Part shown: positions 8,012-16,575 of the stretch, piece after piece
Numbering within the stretch: position 1 is the first letter of the stretch
Layout of the letters: each line of letters begins with the position of its first letter
Program-made: the position numbers and the translations under genes
Source: an uncultured Eubacterium sp.
GTDB taxonomy: Bacteria > Bacillota > Clostridia > Lachnospirales > Lachnospiraceae
Length of the DNA: 64,000 nucleotides
NCBI GenBank assembly: GCA_934320655.1
Contig: CAKRFN010000002.1
Span: 186,001-250,000, forward strand
Reading direction: 5' to 3'
The notes under the pieces: generated by a model
Told to the model about the DNA's origin: nothing
The model's database searches: none
Seen by the model: the letters and a program-made list of their open reading frames with translations, nothing else

Positions 8012-9376
8012 TTACACGCCTTCCCGTTGAAATGCAGCCATCACATGTTCGATCTGCTGTGTTTCTTCCGCCGTAAGCCGCTGCTTTCTTTTTTGCAGCG
8101 ATGCAAATAAAAGCTGTTCACACTCCCTGTCCAGAAAATCATCATTCGGGTACTGTGACAACAGCATTGCAAACGCCGGTAACGGCAGCAAATTGATTAA
8201 AAGGTCAAATTCATCTTCATAGAGCTCCGTATCAGACAACAGATCCAGCAGATCGGCAAAGGAATGCACCTCATTCAAGATGAATGCTATTTTTTTCTCG
8301 CTGCTGTCTGCCTGTAAAATCTTTTCAACCAGTTTCTGGTATTCGTTATCATTCATCCGGTCGCCATAAAACATAAGATTAGAAAGGTTGATCTGCGGTT
8401 CCCGCTCCGGATAGGCAGATATTAAAAATACCTTATCCAAGGTCTCCATCTTCACCGCATTCCGGATGGCCGCAGCCATTTTTGGTATGCACAAAGATGC
8501 ATACTGCACGGAAATCTGTGGCAGGTTCATTTTTTCATCCAGATCCAAAAGCGCCTGTTTCAGACTGGCTTGTATTTCTTTTTGCGTTTGTCCGGAAAAG
8601 AACCGGTATAAAAGGGAAAGCTCCTGCTTAGTCAGATCAAGTCGTTTCGGATTCCGCTTCTGAATCACAAGCCCAAGTGCGGATAACAGTACCGGCTCAA
8701 AAATATTAAGCGGCACACTCCGGTAATCCTGTGTAAGTCCACAGAGCAGGTGGTGGATATCCTGCGGCGCAAAGCATACACAAAATGCGTTTTCCGCCCG
8801 TATACAGCGCAAATATTGTTCAATGAACTCGATCCCATCCAATTCCGGTCTCCCAATCAAAACCGGATAGTCCGCCGTTATGTGTATCTCATGGGCTGCA
8901 AACTGTGGACGGTATAATTTAAAAAATCCATTGATACCATCGGCTATGGTAGAACGGTAATAGACATTTGGCGTATCGAGCAGATTTTCTAAAATCTTTT
9001 TTTGCAGGTGGCGGGAAACAGCCTTTTTTCGACGCACAAGCTCCAGCCCCTTCTCAAAAAGCAGCTTCAACGGCTCCGATTTCAGTGCATCTACTGCCTG
9101 CTCCGGCATCTCATACGACTTTAACTGTATTCCGAGCACAAACAGGATCGAGGTCATGATGTCCTGCGCTTTGTCTGTGGGAATCGAACTGCTTTTCCCA
9201 CGGCTCCAAAGCTGTGTCTGTTCCGAAAGTATCAGAACAAGATCCGTCTGGATCGCGGATAATTCTTTTTCGGACAGCAGACCGCAAGCACGTGCCTGTT
9301 CAAGGAGCGATTGCACATAGTATTTCTGGTTTAAAAACTCCTCTTTGATTGGATGGAGTATATCAGGTGTTTCCAT
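8012..9376 (-). CDS. DUF6179-like protein, last gene of a TetR operon
   Basis: A 454-residue, mostly helical cytosolic protein with no signal peptide, no membrane segment and no enzyme motif that I can recognise. From memory it matches DUF6179 proteins, which lie beside DUF6323 and TetR genes in Clostridia. The N-terminal third contains REC-free helical pairs and a conserved YYRSTIADGINGFFKLYRPQF segment; later parts are leucine-rich. Its start overlaps the DUF6323-like gene by 14 bases, and the ribosome site lies inside that gene, so the two are translationally coupled and probably act together. Function unknown. Confidence 0.65.
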   Translation of the reverse strand: METPDILHPIKEEFLNQKYYVQSLLEQARACGLLSEKELSAIQTDLVLILSEQTQLWSRGKSSSIPTDKAQDIMTSILFVLGIQLKSYEMPEQAVDALKSEPLKLLFEKGLELVRRKKAVSRHLQKKILENLLDTPNVYYRSTIADGINGFFKLYRPQFAAHEIHITADYPVLIGRPELDGIEFIEQYLRCIRAENAFCVCFAPQDIHHLLCGLTQDYRSVPLNIFEPVLLSALGLVIQKRNPKRLDLTKQELSLLYRFFSGQTQKEIQASLKQALLDLDEKMNLPQISVQYASLCIPKMAAAIRNAVKMETLDKVFLISAYPEREPQINLSNLMFYGDRMNDNEYQKLVEKILQADSSEKKIAFILNEVHSFADLLDLLSDTELYEDEFDLLINLLPLPAFAMLLSQYPNDDFLDRECEQLLFASLQKRKQRLTAEETQQIEHVMAAFQREGV

Positions 9377-9848
9377 TTACATCCCCCTTAAATGTCTTGA
9401 TGGTTCTGCCGCGATGGATATGCTCCGACAGCCGGAGCGCCTCGCCGGATAACAGCTCCAGTGAACCGTGGCAGCGATTGTTAAAGGCATCTTTCATAAA
9501 CCCGATCACCTCATCATCCGAAACCGTGTCCCATGTGTTATTTTTCAGGTCATAAAATAAGCTGATCAATTCATGCAGCGTATCTTCATAGTTATCCTGA
9601 TCAATATACGGCGAATCGCAAAAGGCTAAAATCAGCTTGTCAACCACACCCCCGTTCAACTCTATGCGCTTGTTCTCTTTTAATGCGTTGGTGCGCGTCT
9701 GCATAAGTGCCAATGCCTGCTGCTCAGTCAGAACTAAGCCGTATTTTTCGATCTTTTCATTACAGGCAAGTATCTGGTCTGCCATCTGCCGTTCCATCAG
9801 GGAGCTGTTCATTGCGATCAGAGAAAAATCCGAATTATAATGATTCAT
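9363..9848 (-). CDS. DUF6323-like protein, middle gene of a TetR operon
   Basis: A 161-residue cytosolic protein that resembles DUF6323: a short start, then LVLTEQQALALMQTR, NGGVVDKLILAFCDSPY and a helical C-terminus. No catalytic motif or metal site is evident. Its ATG overlaps the TetR stop (TGATG) by one base, and its own end overlaps the DUF6179-like start. Such tight packing suggests equal expression of a complex or a shared pathway. What the system does is unknown; the TetR partner implies a small-molecule or stress trigger. Confidence 0.65.
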   Translation of the reverse strand: MNHYNSDFSLIAMNSSLMERQMADQILACNEKIEKYGLVLTEQQALALMQTRTNALKENKRIELNGGVVDKLILAFCDSPYIDQDNYEDTLHELISLFYDLKNNTWDTVSDDEVIGFMKDAFNNRCHGSLELLSGEALRLSEHIHRGRTIKTFKGDVNGNT

Positions 9849-10495
9849 CAGACACGCACCTCCAGAATAGAGTTGATGAGCTGCCGGAAACCATAGTCCA
9901 AAAATTCCTGTTCAGAAATAGAAAACTGTTTTGTTATGAATGCTCCTTTGGTCTGTGCAAGTGTAAGAAACGACGTAATATCCGACCACAAAATATAAAC
10001 AGTCAGCGTCGGAATAATATCCTGCCGCACAATGCCTTTTTCCTTTCCACTTTCAATAAATGCGGCAAGTATCGTGTTGATTTCCGTTCCTAACAATAAA
10101 ATATTTTTGACCGTATCGGAACAATTTTCAAAATCCAAACCAGACGCACTTGCCCGATTGACACGGTCGGCCGAGTGATGGTATCCGCTTTGATAGTTAC
10201 GCATAGCCATAAAAATGGCTCTATACGCGGCTATAAAATCTTCATTGCGGCTGATGGCTGTCTCAATGTCCTTTTTTAATTCGATCAGTCCTCGTTCGAC
10301 AATATGATGCAAAATATCGTCTTTGCTCTCATAATAGGCGTAAATCGTGCGACGGCTGTATGCAGACGCTTTTGATATATCCTCGATCGTTGTCTGGTCA
10401 TAACCTTTTTCTGAGAACAGCTTTTCCGCAGCCCCCATAATCTGTTCCCTGTGCAAAGCCGCAACTGCTTCCTTTTTGTTTTCTCTGCCCATCAA
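9848..10495 (-). CDS. TetR/AcrR-family transcriptional regulator
   Basis: A 215-residue repressor. The N-terminal HTH is DQTTIEDISKASAYSRRTIYAYYESKDD, typical for TetR, and the C-terminal ligand domain is helical with an ITSFLTLAQTKG segment. It is the first gene of a three-gene operon and its promoter carries a near-perfect palindrome over the -10, so it very likely represses itself and the two DUF genes. Ligand unknown. Confidence 0.88.
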   Translation of the reverse strand: MMGRENKKEAVAALHREQIMGAAEKLFSEKGYDQTTIEDISKASAYSRRTIYAYYESKDDILHHIVERGLIELKKDIETAISRNEDFIAAYRAIFMAMRNYQSGYHHSADRVNRASASGLDFENCSDTVKNILLLGTEINTILAAFIESGKEKGIVRQDIIPTLTVYILWSDITSFLTLAQTKGAFITKQFSISEQEFLDYGFRQLINSILEVRV

Positions 10496-10513
10496 TCACA
10501 CTCCCATTCTATT

Positions 10514-10534
10514 TAGTATACTGCTAGTATACCA
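10514..10534. promoter_or_regulatory. TetR operator overlapping the operon -10
   Basis: Two GTATAC half sites (10516-10521, 10527-10532) form a dyad centred at 10524 with flanks T-A and C-A. It covers the -10 hexamer of the TetR operon promoter, the classic place for a TetR repressor. Confidence 0.7.
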
Positions 10535-10554
10535 TTGTTTGAAGTGTATTGCAA
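10526..10554 (-). promoter_or_regulatory. Promoter of the TetR-DUF6323-DUF6179 operon
   Basis: Minus-strand TTGCAA (10549-10554), 17-base spacer, TATACT (10526-10531). Confidence 0.7.
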
Positions 10555-10559
10555 GGAGG

Positions 10560-10587
10560 AAAAAATGCCCTGCAAAAGTGCAAGGCA
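10560..10587 (-). terminator. Orphan terminator pointing at the TetR promoter
   Basis: Read on the minus strand, TGCCTTGCA and TGCAGGGCA pair over nine positions (one G-U) around a CTTT loop and are followed by six T. No gene ends here on the minus strand, so it may be the relic of a lost gene or an insulator for the TetR promoter next to it. Confidence 0.55.
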
Positions 10588-10727
10588 TGAAAAATTGTGA
10601 AACTTTAACACCCAAATTTCTTTTTCAAAAAGGTTTCGTTGATGAGGTGGTTTGTTTCATATTCCCCATGGTAAAAAACCGCCCAGTTATAACTGTCTGT
10701 TGCTTTTGCAGATGCGGCAGTAAAATC

Positions 10728-10756
10728 TTGCCCCTAAAAACAAGCTATGATATACT
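10728..10756 (+). promoter_or_regulatory. HD-GYP gene promoter
   Basis: TTGCCC (10728-10733), 17 bases, TATACT (10751-10756). The gap 10600-10727 shows no gene or clear structure. Confidence 0.6.
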
Positions 10757-10789
10757 AATTTTATTAGTTGTTGTAGGAGGGAACTTTCT

Positions 10790-11878
10790 TTGATACATAG
10801 AAAATATATGCGTACCAGGCAGCTCACACCTGGTATGCGGGTCGATCATCCGGTGGTAGACCGCCTCGGACGGATACTGGTTGCACGCGGTGCGGAATTA
10901 GACGACTACATCATTGATTCAATGGTTAAAAAAGGCATCATGAGTGTGTATATACAGGAAATCACAGACGATGACGAAGACGAGCTTTCGCCTGCCGCAC
11001 AGAAAAATATCGACCGGCTGCGCACGGATGACCGCGCAAAGGTGCATCTGTCCGACAGTGTACGCGAACGTGTTGCAACCGGCATCCACTATGTGTACAG
11101 CAATACGGATGATCCGGAGCTTGTCCGCACAACGAACAATATCGCTGACACACTGCTGTCTGCAATTCAGGAAAACGACGCGATGGCGATCGACATCAGC
11201 ACCTTAAAAACAAGTGATGAATATACGTTTAAACACAGTGTGGATGTGGCAACCATATCTATGATCGTTGCCAAACAGATGGGCATGACAGATACCGAGA
11301 TCCACGAGATCGGTGTTGCCGGTCTGCTGCACGATCTTGGCAAGACCAAGATCCCGCTTGAGATCCTGAACAAGCCCGCCCGTCTGGATGACGATGAATT
11401 TGCAGTTATGCGCCAGCATCCGGTATTCAGCTACCGCATGATCAAAGATAACCCGGATCTGTCCGATGAGATCAAGCTGGCAGTTCTCCAGCATCACGAA
11501 AAGATCAATGGCAAGGGCTACCCGATGGCGGTTTCCGGTGCAAAGATCTCACCGTATGCCAAAGTATTATCCGTTGCTGATATTTACGATGCACTTGTCA
11601 CCGAGCGACCTTACAAATCAGCGTTTTCGCAGCGTGAGGCGGTCGAAATGATCATGTCAATGACACAGGAACTGGATTTATTTGCTATGGAAAACTTTCT
11701 CCACAGCATGATCCTCTATCCGGTGGACTCTGTCGTAGAATTGAGCAACGGAGAAAAAGCGAAAGTCGTTAAAAACAGCCCTTATTATATTCTCCGGCCT
11801 ACCGTGGTCGGTCTGACATCCGGAAAAGTGTATGATCTGGGTGACGACCTTGCCTGTGCCAATATTATTATTCTGTAA
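10790..11878 (+). CDS. HD-GYP domain protein, probable cyclic-di-GMP phosphodiesterase
   Basis: Hydrolyses cyclic di-nucleotides, usually c-di-GMP. The 362-residue protein has a small N-terminal module (RTRQLTPGMRVDHPVVDRLG) as in many clostridial members and then the HD-GYP domain: HSVDVATIS, LLHDLGKTKIP (HD pair), RQHP, LQHHEKINGKGYP (HHE and GYP signatures), SVADIYDALVTERPYK. No receiver or membrane part is present. A TTG start is placed eight bases after AGGAGGG; an in-frame ATG lies six codons later. Single-gene unit between its promoter and a terminator. Confidence 0.88.
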   Translation: MIHRKYMRTRQLTPGMRVDHPVVDRLGRILVARGAELDDYIIDSMVKKGIMSVYIQEITDDDEDELSPAAQKNIDRLRTDDRAKVHLSDSVRERVATGIHYVYSNTDDPELVRTTNNIADTLLSAIQENDAMAIDISTLKTSDEYTFKHSVDVATISMIVAKQMGMTDTEIHEIGVAGLLHDLGKTKIPLEILNKPARLDDDEFAVMRQHPVFSYRMIKDNPDLSDEIKLAVLQHHEKINGKGYPMAVSGAKISPYAKVLSVADIYDALVTERPYKSAFSQREAVEMIMSMTQELDLFAMENFLHSMILYPVDSVVELSNGEKAKVVKNSPYYILRPTVVGLTSGKVYDLGDDLACANIIIL

Positions 11879-11895
11879 CTATCGTTTGGAAATGT

Positions 11896-11947
11896 AAAAA
11901 GTCTTTCCCTGTCAACTGGCACCAGCCTGATACGGAAAGACTTTTTT
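11896..11947. terminator. Bidirectional terminator after the HD-GYP gene
   Basis: AAAAAGTCTTTCC (11896-11908) pairs with GGAAAGACTTTTTT (11934-11947). Confidence 0.85.
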
Positions 11948-11985
11948 CGCGTAAGTTACTATATAATAACACTCATTTTTATTTC

Positions 11986-12294
11986 TCAGCAGTCCACTTC
12001 ATAATCCAGACAAACGCGCTCTGCCGTGTGGGGGCGCACCTTGCCGTCCGCAACAGCCACATGCTCCGGATGCACCGCATATCCTTTCAGCGCCTCCTCG
12101 CTCTCAAATGTGGAGTCGAGCATCAGATCTGCATTGGAGCTCGCCAAGCCTTTTGTGTGCACGTGAATCTCCAGCAGTCCCGGTATCTTTCCTGCCAGAC
12201 CTTCCAGACCGGCTTTGATATCTGCCTTGATCTGCTCCTTTTCATCTGCCTCATACGAATCTTTCAATTTCCACAATATAACATGTTTTACCAT
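11986..12294 (-). CDS. Dabb-family (stress responsive A/B barrel) protein
   Basis: A 102-residue ferredoxin-like dimeric barrel protein: MVKHVILWKLKD at the start, then PGLLEIHVHTKG and YAVHPEHVAVAD, all hallmarks of the Dabb domain. Members range from stress proteins to cyclases; no catalytic role can be set here. It has a good AGGAGG site and stands alone, convergent with the HD-GYP gene. Confidence 0.85.
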   Translation of the reverse strand: MVKHVILWKLKDSYEADEKEQIKADIKAGLEGLAGKIPGLLEIHVHTKGLASSNADLMLDSTFESEEALKGYAVHPEHVAVADGKVRPHTAERVCLDYEVDC

Positions 12295-12423
12295 TCTATT
12301 GAACCTCCTAAATTTTCTAAACTGCTCTCAAAAATTGATTGGCTTAAATATACCACCCAAACCAATGTTGCGCAACAGTTTTAAATCAAAATGCCAAGCT
12401 GCCACACCACTGCCGAAACAAAA

Positions 12424-12452
12424 TGTACATTTTTTCGTTTTTGCGCTATACT
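12424..12452 (+). promoter_or_regulatory. MATE transporter promoter
   Basis: TGTACA (12424-12429), 17 bases, TATACT (12447-12452), 30 bases before the coding start. Confidence 0.5.
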
Positions 12453-12481
12453 GAATGTCAGAACTAACAAGGGGATGAATC

Positions 12482-13882
12482 TTGAAAATGAAACGAATTG
12501 ACTTTGAAAACGGCACGGTTGTCGGAAATATATTAGGCGCAGCCCTTCCGATGCTCGTCGCCCAGATCTTAAATCTGCTCTACAATATCGTAGACCGTAT
12601 CTACATTGCCCGCATTCCGGAGGTGGGCACGGCAGCGCTCGGAGCTGTCGGTCTGTGCTTTCCGCTGATCGTGATCATCAGCGCTTTCGCGAACCTGTTT
12701 GGCAGCGGCGGCGCGCCATTGTTCTCGATCTATAACGGCAAGAAAAAGCCGGCGGAAGCGGTGCGCATCATGAATACTTCCTTTACCATGCTCTGCGCCA
12801 GTGCACTTGTATTGATGGCGGTCGGACTGCTGTTCGCACATCCGCTCCTCGTATTGTTCGGAGCTTCCGATGATGCGCTCGGCTATGCCTATCCGTACAT
12901 GATGATCTACCTGATCGGCACACTGCCGTCCATGATCGCGATCGGCATGAATCCGTTCATCAATGCGCAGGGATATTCCGTGATCGGAATGCTGTCAGTC
13001 GCCATCGGCGCGACTGCCAATCTGCTGCTCGATCCGCTGTTTATTTTTGCGCTGGGGCTCGGTGTGCACGGGGCTGCGATCGCCACTGTGCTCTCCCAAT
13101 GTCTGTCCGCCGCATTTGTGCTGATCTTTCTCACGAAAAAAGCGGAGCTGAACATGCGCTTTCTGCGAAAAAACGAACTTCGCGACTGCACCGGCTATGC
13201 AAAAAATATCATCAGCCTCGGAACTGCCGGTTTTATTATGCAGTTGACAAACAGTCTCGTAACGATCTGCTGTAACCATGTGCTCTCGGTGACAGGCGGC
13301 GACATCTACATCTCCGTCATGACCATCGTATCGAGTGTGCGCCAGCTCGTCGAGACTCCGATCTATGCGATGAATGAAGGTACTTCGCCGATTTTAAGCT
13401 ACAACTACGGTGCCCGACGCCCGACGCGCGTGCGGCAGGCAGGTGTGACACTGGGTATCATGATTTTCGGTTATACCGCCGTTATGTGGAGCATCATTCT
13501 GCTTGCCCCCGCCGCACTGATCCGGATTTTCAGCTCCGATGCACTGCTGTTGAAGGATGCGGTTCCGGCACTCAAACAGTATTTTGCGGCATTTGTTTTC
13601 ATGGATCTGCAATACATCGGTCAGACGGTATTCAAATCACTGAATAAAAAGAAGCAGGCGATTTTCTTCTCCCTGCTTCGTAAAGTGTTTATTGTCGTGC
13701 CGCTCACCTATCTCATGCCCTATGCACTTGGCATGGGCACGGACGGTGTCTTTCTGGCGGAACCGGTGTCCAACGTGATTGGCGGCAGCCTGTGTTTTAT
13801 CACGATGCTGTGTACCATCCTGCCAGAGCTGAAACGTATGGATCGCCTTCCGTCAGACAGCAGTTCCGCAAATAAATCCTGA
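12482..13882 (+). CDS. MATE-family efflux transporter
   Basis: A 466-residue inner-membrane antiporter with two six-helix halves, typical MATE length. Family features: PMLVAQILNLLYNIVDRIYIAR near residue 20, GSGGAPLFSIYNGKKK, NPFINAQGY in the first half and NEGTSPILSYNYGA in the second. Substrate not predictable; cation-drug or metabolite efflux. Start is TTG at 12482 with AAGGGG seven bases upstream, or ATG two codons later. It ends 17 bases from the convergent kinase gene with no clear terminator between. Confidence 0.9.
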   Translation: MKMKRIDFENGTVVGNILGAALPMLVAQILNLLYNIVDRIYIARIPEVGTAALGAVGLCFPLIVIISAFANLFGSGGAPLFSIYNGKKKPAEAVRIMNTSFTMLCASALVLMAVGLLFAHPLLVLFGASDDALGYAYPYMMIYLIGTLPSMIAIGMNPFINAQGYSVIGMLSVAIGATANLLLDPLFIFALGLGVHGAAIATVLSQCLSAAFVLIFLTKKAELNMRFLRKNELRDCTGYAKNIISLGTAGFIMQLTNSLVTICCNHVLSVTGGDIYISVMTIVSSVRQLVETPIYAMNEGTSPILSYNYGARRPTRVRQAGVTLGIMIFGYTAVMWSIILLAPAALIRIFSSDALLLKDAVPALKQYFAAFVFMDLQYIGQTVFKSLNKKKQAIFFSLLRKVFIVVPLTYLMPYALGMGTDGVFLAEPVSNVIGGSLCFITMLCTILPELKRMDRLPSDSSSANKS

Positions 13883-13899
13883 GATTCTGTGATTTTATT

Positions 13900-16575
13900 T
13901 TACGGCTTTAACATATAGATCAGCCCAAAGCTGCCCGGACCGCAGTTGGTCAGTATCGCGGACGATGCCTTCTGGCAGATGATCTGTTCAAATTTTACTT
14001 TCGCGTTCACCTGCTGGATGATCTGGCGCAGTTCCCGCTCATCCAGTCCCGCATAGGTAAGAAACAGTATCTTTCGATCCATATTTTTTGATTTGCGCAG
14101 CACACTGGAAATATAGTTCTCCCTCGACTGTTCTTTCGTGCCGATCTGAATCGCACCGACCCTGATACTATCATTTTTCATGACCAGTACCGGATGCAAC
14201 AGCATCATTTTGCAAAATCTATGCAGTCTGTCAGACAAACGGCCTTCACGTGCCAGATACTGGGTGGTGTCCACAATAAAGCTCGTCCGCACACGTATGC
14301 AGTCGTCCTGTACTCGGCGGATCAGATGCTCCGGATCCATGCCACGCGCAGCATAATGTGCTGCCCGCAGTACAACCAGTCCCATTCCACTTGACAAATG
14401 ACCGGAATCGATCACTTTTACATTGTCAAATACCTGTGCCGCCTCACATGCATTGGCATATCCCTGACTCGCATGCTTCGCCATCGTAATATGAATGACA
14501 TACTGTGCCTGTGTGAGCTGCTCGGAGAAAAACTGCTCATAATCCTTCACCTCAGGCGCCTGTGAATGAACAGATTTGCCGCTGTTGCACAGATACGACA
14601 GTACGCCGTCGGATTCCGCCTCCACGCCGTCTAAAAATTCTCCGCCCTCCGTACAGACGCAGTAAGGCATCACCGCGATCTTATGTTCCTCAATCATGGA
14701 TGAAGGGAGATCACACACACTGTCCGTACATATGATGACCGGCACCTTTCTGTGATGTCTGATCAGCGCACCTGCTGTAATATCTGTCGTGTCCTCCCCT
14801 GCGACAACGCTGAGTACCTCACGCGGCAGATGCTGCAGCAATTCGCGTTCCAGCTGGATACCGGTCACAGGCTTGAGCAGATAACCGTCAAAGCCTTCCC
14901 TGCGGTACAGCTCGTGATTTTCACTGCCCGCATTTGCCGTGAGTGCCACGACCGGAACATCCTGATTCAGTCCGCCACTCTGGCTGCGCAGTGCATGCAG
15001 ACACTCGATGCCGTCCATTCCGGGCATCATATGATCCATGAGAATGACATCATAACGCTTTTCAAAGGTCTTTTTCAAGCACTCCTCCCCACTCATCACG
15101 GTATCAATCTGCATCCGCGTCGCGCGCAGCAGCTTTTCTGCAACCATCAGATTTGTCTCATTGTCATCCACGATAAGCACATGCGCATTCGGTGCCTCAA
15201 AGCTCTGCTTGTAGTGCTTGTGCTCATTGAATGCATGACGCATCTCGAGATTGAGCTCTCCGAGCTCCTGTTCATCTGCCGGTTTCTGCGGCAGCGTAAC
15301 CATAAAGGTAGATCCCTTTGTATACACACTGTTTACCGTGACCTCACCGCCCATCAGATCTACGAGCTGTTTGACGATCGCCAGTCCAAGTCCCGTGCCC
15401 TCGATGTTGCGGTTGCGCTCCTCATCCACACGGCGGAATGCCTGAAACAGATGCGGAATCTGCTCCCGCTTGATACCCATTCCGGTATCCGTCACCGTAT
15501 ATACGACCTGTACCATACCGTTTTCCTGCCGCTCGCATGCGATGGAAAGCGTCACAGAGCCTTCCGACGTATATTTGATCGCGTTGTTTAATATATTGAC
15601 CAGAATCTGTTTGATGCGCACTTCATCGCCATAGAGCTTTGCCGGCATGGAGCGGTCCACATCAATATGAAATTCGAGTCCTTTTTTCTTTGCACGCACC
15701 CAGATCATGCCGACAAGCGCAGACAGCATCTCACCCACATCGTAGACGACCGGTACAATATCCATTTTTCCAGATTCGATCTTTGACATGTCCAGAATAT
15801 CATTGATCAGCGCGAGCAGCATCTGGCTCGCACTCTCAATATTTTTCGCATTCTCCGCCACCTCCGGCGACACCTTCTCACGCAGGATCATCTCGTTGAG
15901 ACCGATCACGGTGTTAATGGGGGTACGGATCTCGTGGCTCATGCTCGAAAAGAAGCGGTTCTGCATCTTTCCAAGCTCCTCGATCTCCTTTTTCTGCTGT
16001 TTCACAAGTGTATTTTCCTGATGGAACACACGGTTCTGGAACACGATGAGCGCACAGGTGAGCAAGCCTACTGCCATCATAGAAAAAAATGCATCCTCAT
16101 ATGCCATTATGATCGTGTGCGGAATCACGTACTGCGGATGGTAAAATGAAAAGTAAAAGCATGCCGCGTCGACCAGAAACGCGACCGCAAGCAGAACATA
16201 TTTGATCCGGTTCTCCACGACCAGACACACATATACCACGCCGAACAGAAACCAGATCGGCGCGCCTCCATAGACACCGCCGGTCGTAAAAAAGTTGTAC
16301 GGCAGCACAAATAACAGCACGAGCAGCGACGTAATCACGGCTCCCGCCTGTATTTTCCGAAAATGGATGGACAATGCCGTAATCACTGCGAACACCGCAA
16401 TCGCTCCCAGCAGCATCAACGTACTGTAAATACTCTCACCGAGTGCAAGACCAATAAGTGTGCCTACAAAGATACCGATCAGCCCGATCGTCATGATCAG
16501 ACGGAACAGACGCTCCTGCAGGCTCATTCCGGTATCACTCAGCGCATGCAGCAGGTTCCTGTATTTTTCTCTCAT
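13900..16575 (-). CDS. Hybrid histidine kinase-receiver-DegV fusion
   Basis: Membrane sensor of about 891 residues. Order: six or so hydrophobic helices (residues about 20-185), coiled coil, HisKA with SMSHEIRTPINTVIG (phosphoacceptor His near 214), HATPase with EGTGLGLAIVKQL, receiver domain HVLIVDDNETNL...VILMDHMMPGMDG (acceptor Asp near 535), and a complete C-terminal DegV/EDD domain from about 617 (CTDSVCDLPSSM, SVHSQAPEVKDYEQFF, VIDSGHLSSGMG, AREGRLSDR, GPGSFGLIY). DegV proteins bind fatty acids. In the usual HxGPG motif the His is Asn here. ATG at 16575 overlaps the stop of the upstream kinase (TGATG); a GTG one codon earlier is also possible. Last gene of a signalling operon. Confidence 0.88.
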   Translation of the reverse strand: MREKYRNLLHALSDTGMSLQERLFRLIMTIGLIGIFVGTLIGLALGESIYSTLMLLGAIAVFAVITALSIHFRKIQAGAVITSLLVLLFVLPYNFFTTGGVYGGAPIWFLFGVVYVCLVVENRIKYVLLAVAFLVDAACFYFSFYHPQYVIPHTIIMAYEDAFFSMMAVGLLTCALIVFQNRVFHQENTLVKQQKKEIEELGKMQNRFFSSMSHEIRTPINTVIGLNEMILREKVSPEVAENAKNIESASQMLLALINDILDMSKIESGKMDIVPVVYDVGEMLSALVGMIWVRAKKKGLEFHIDVDRSMPAKLYGDEVRIKQILVNILNNAIKYTSEGSVTLSIACERQENGMVQVVYTVTDTGMGIKREQIPHLFQAFRRVDEERNRNIEGTGLGLAIVKQLVDLMGGEVTVNSVYTKGSTFMVTLPQKPADEQELGELNLEMRHAFNEHKHYKQSFEAPNAHVLIVDDNETNLMVAEKLLRATRMQIDTVMSGEECLKKTFEKRYDVILMDHMMPGMDGIECLHALRSQSGGLNQDVPVVALTANAGSENHELYRREGFDGYLLKPVTGIQLERELLQHLPREVLSVVAGEDTTDITAGALIRHHRKVPVIICTDSVCDLPSSMIEEHKIAVMPYCVCTEGGEFLDGVEAESDGVLSYLCNSGKSVHSQAPEVKDYEQFFSEQLTQAQYVIHITMAKHASQGYANACEAAQVFDNVKVIDSGHLSSGMGLVVLRAAHYAARGMDPEHLIRRVQDDCIRVRTSFIVDTTQYLAREGRLSDRLHRFCKMMLLHPVLVMKNDSIRVGAIQIGTKEQSRENYISSVLRKSKNMDRKILFLTYAGLDERELRQIIQQVNAKVKFEQIICQKASSAILTNCGPGSFGLIYMLKP

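Noticed and set aside
10565..10600. Eleven-codon frame with a perfect AGGAGG site
   Set aside because: The same bases form a minus-strand terminator hairpin, and no promoter reads this frame; the Shine-Dalgarno match is the complement of the terminator tail region.
12335..12390. TTGG/CCAA inverted pair upstream of the MATE gene as a riboswitch
   Set aside because: Stem is only four or five bases and no guanidine or other riboswitch consensus is present.
14752..15591. Long open frame opposite the DegV-fused kinase
   Set aside because: Shadow caused by codon bias; Cys/His-rich and without family features.
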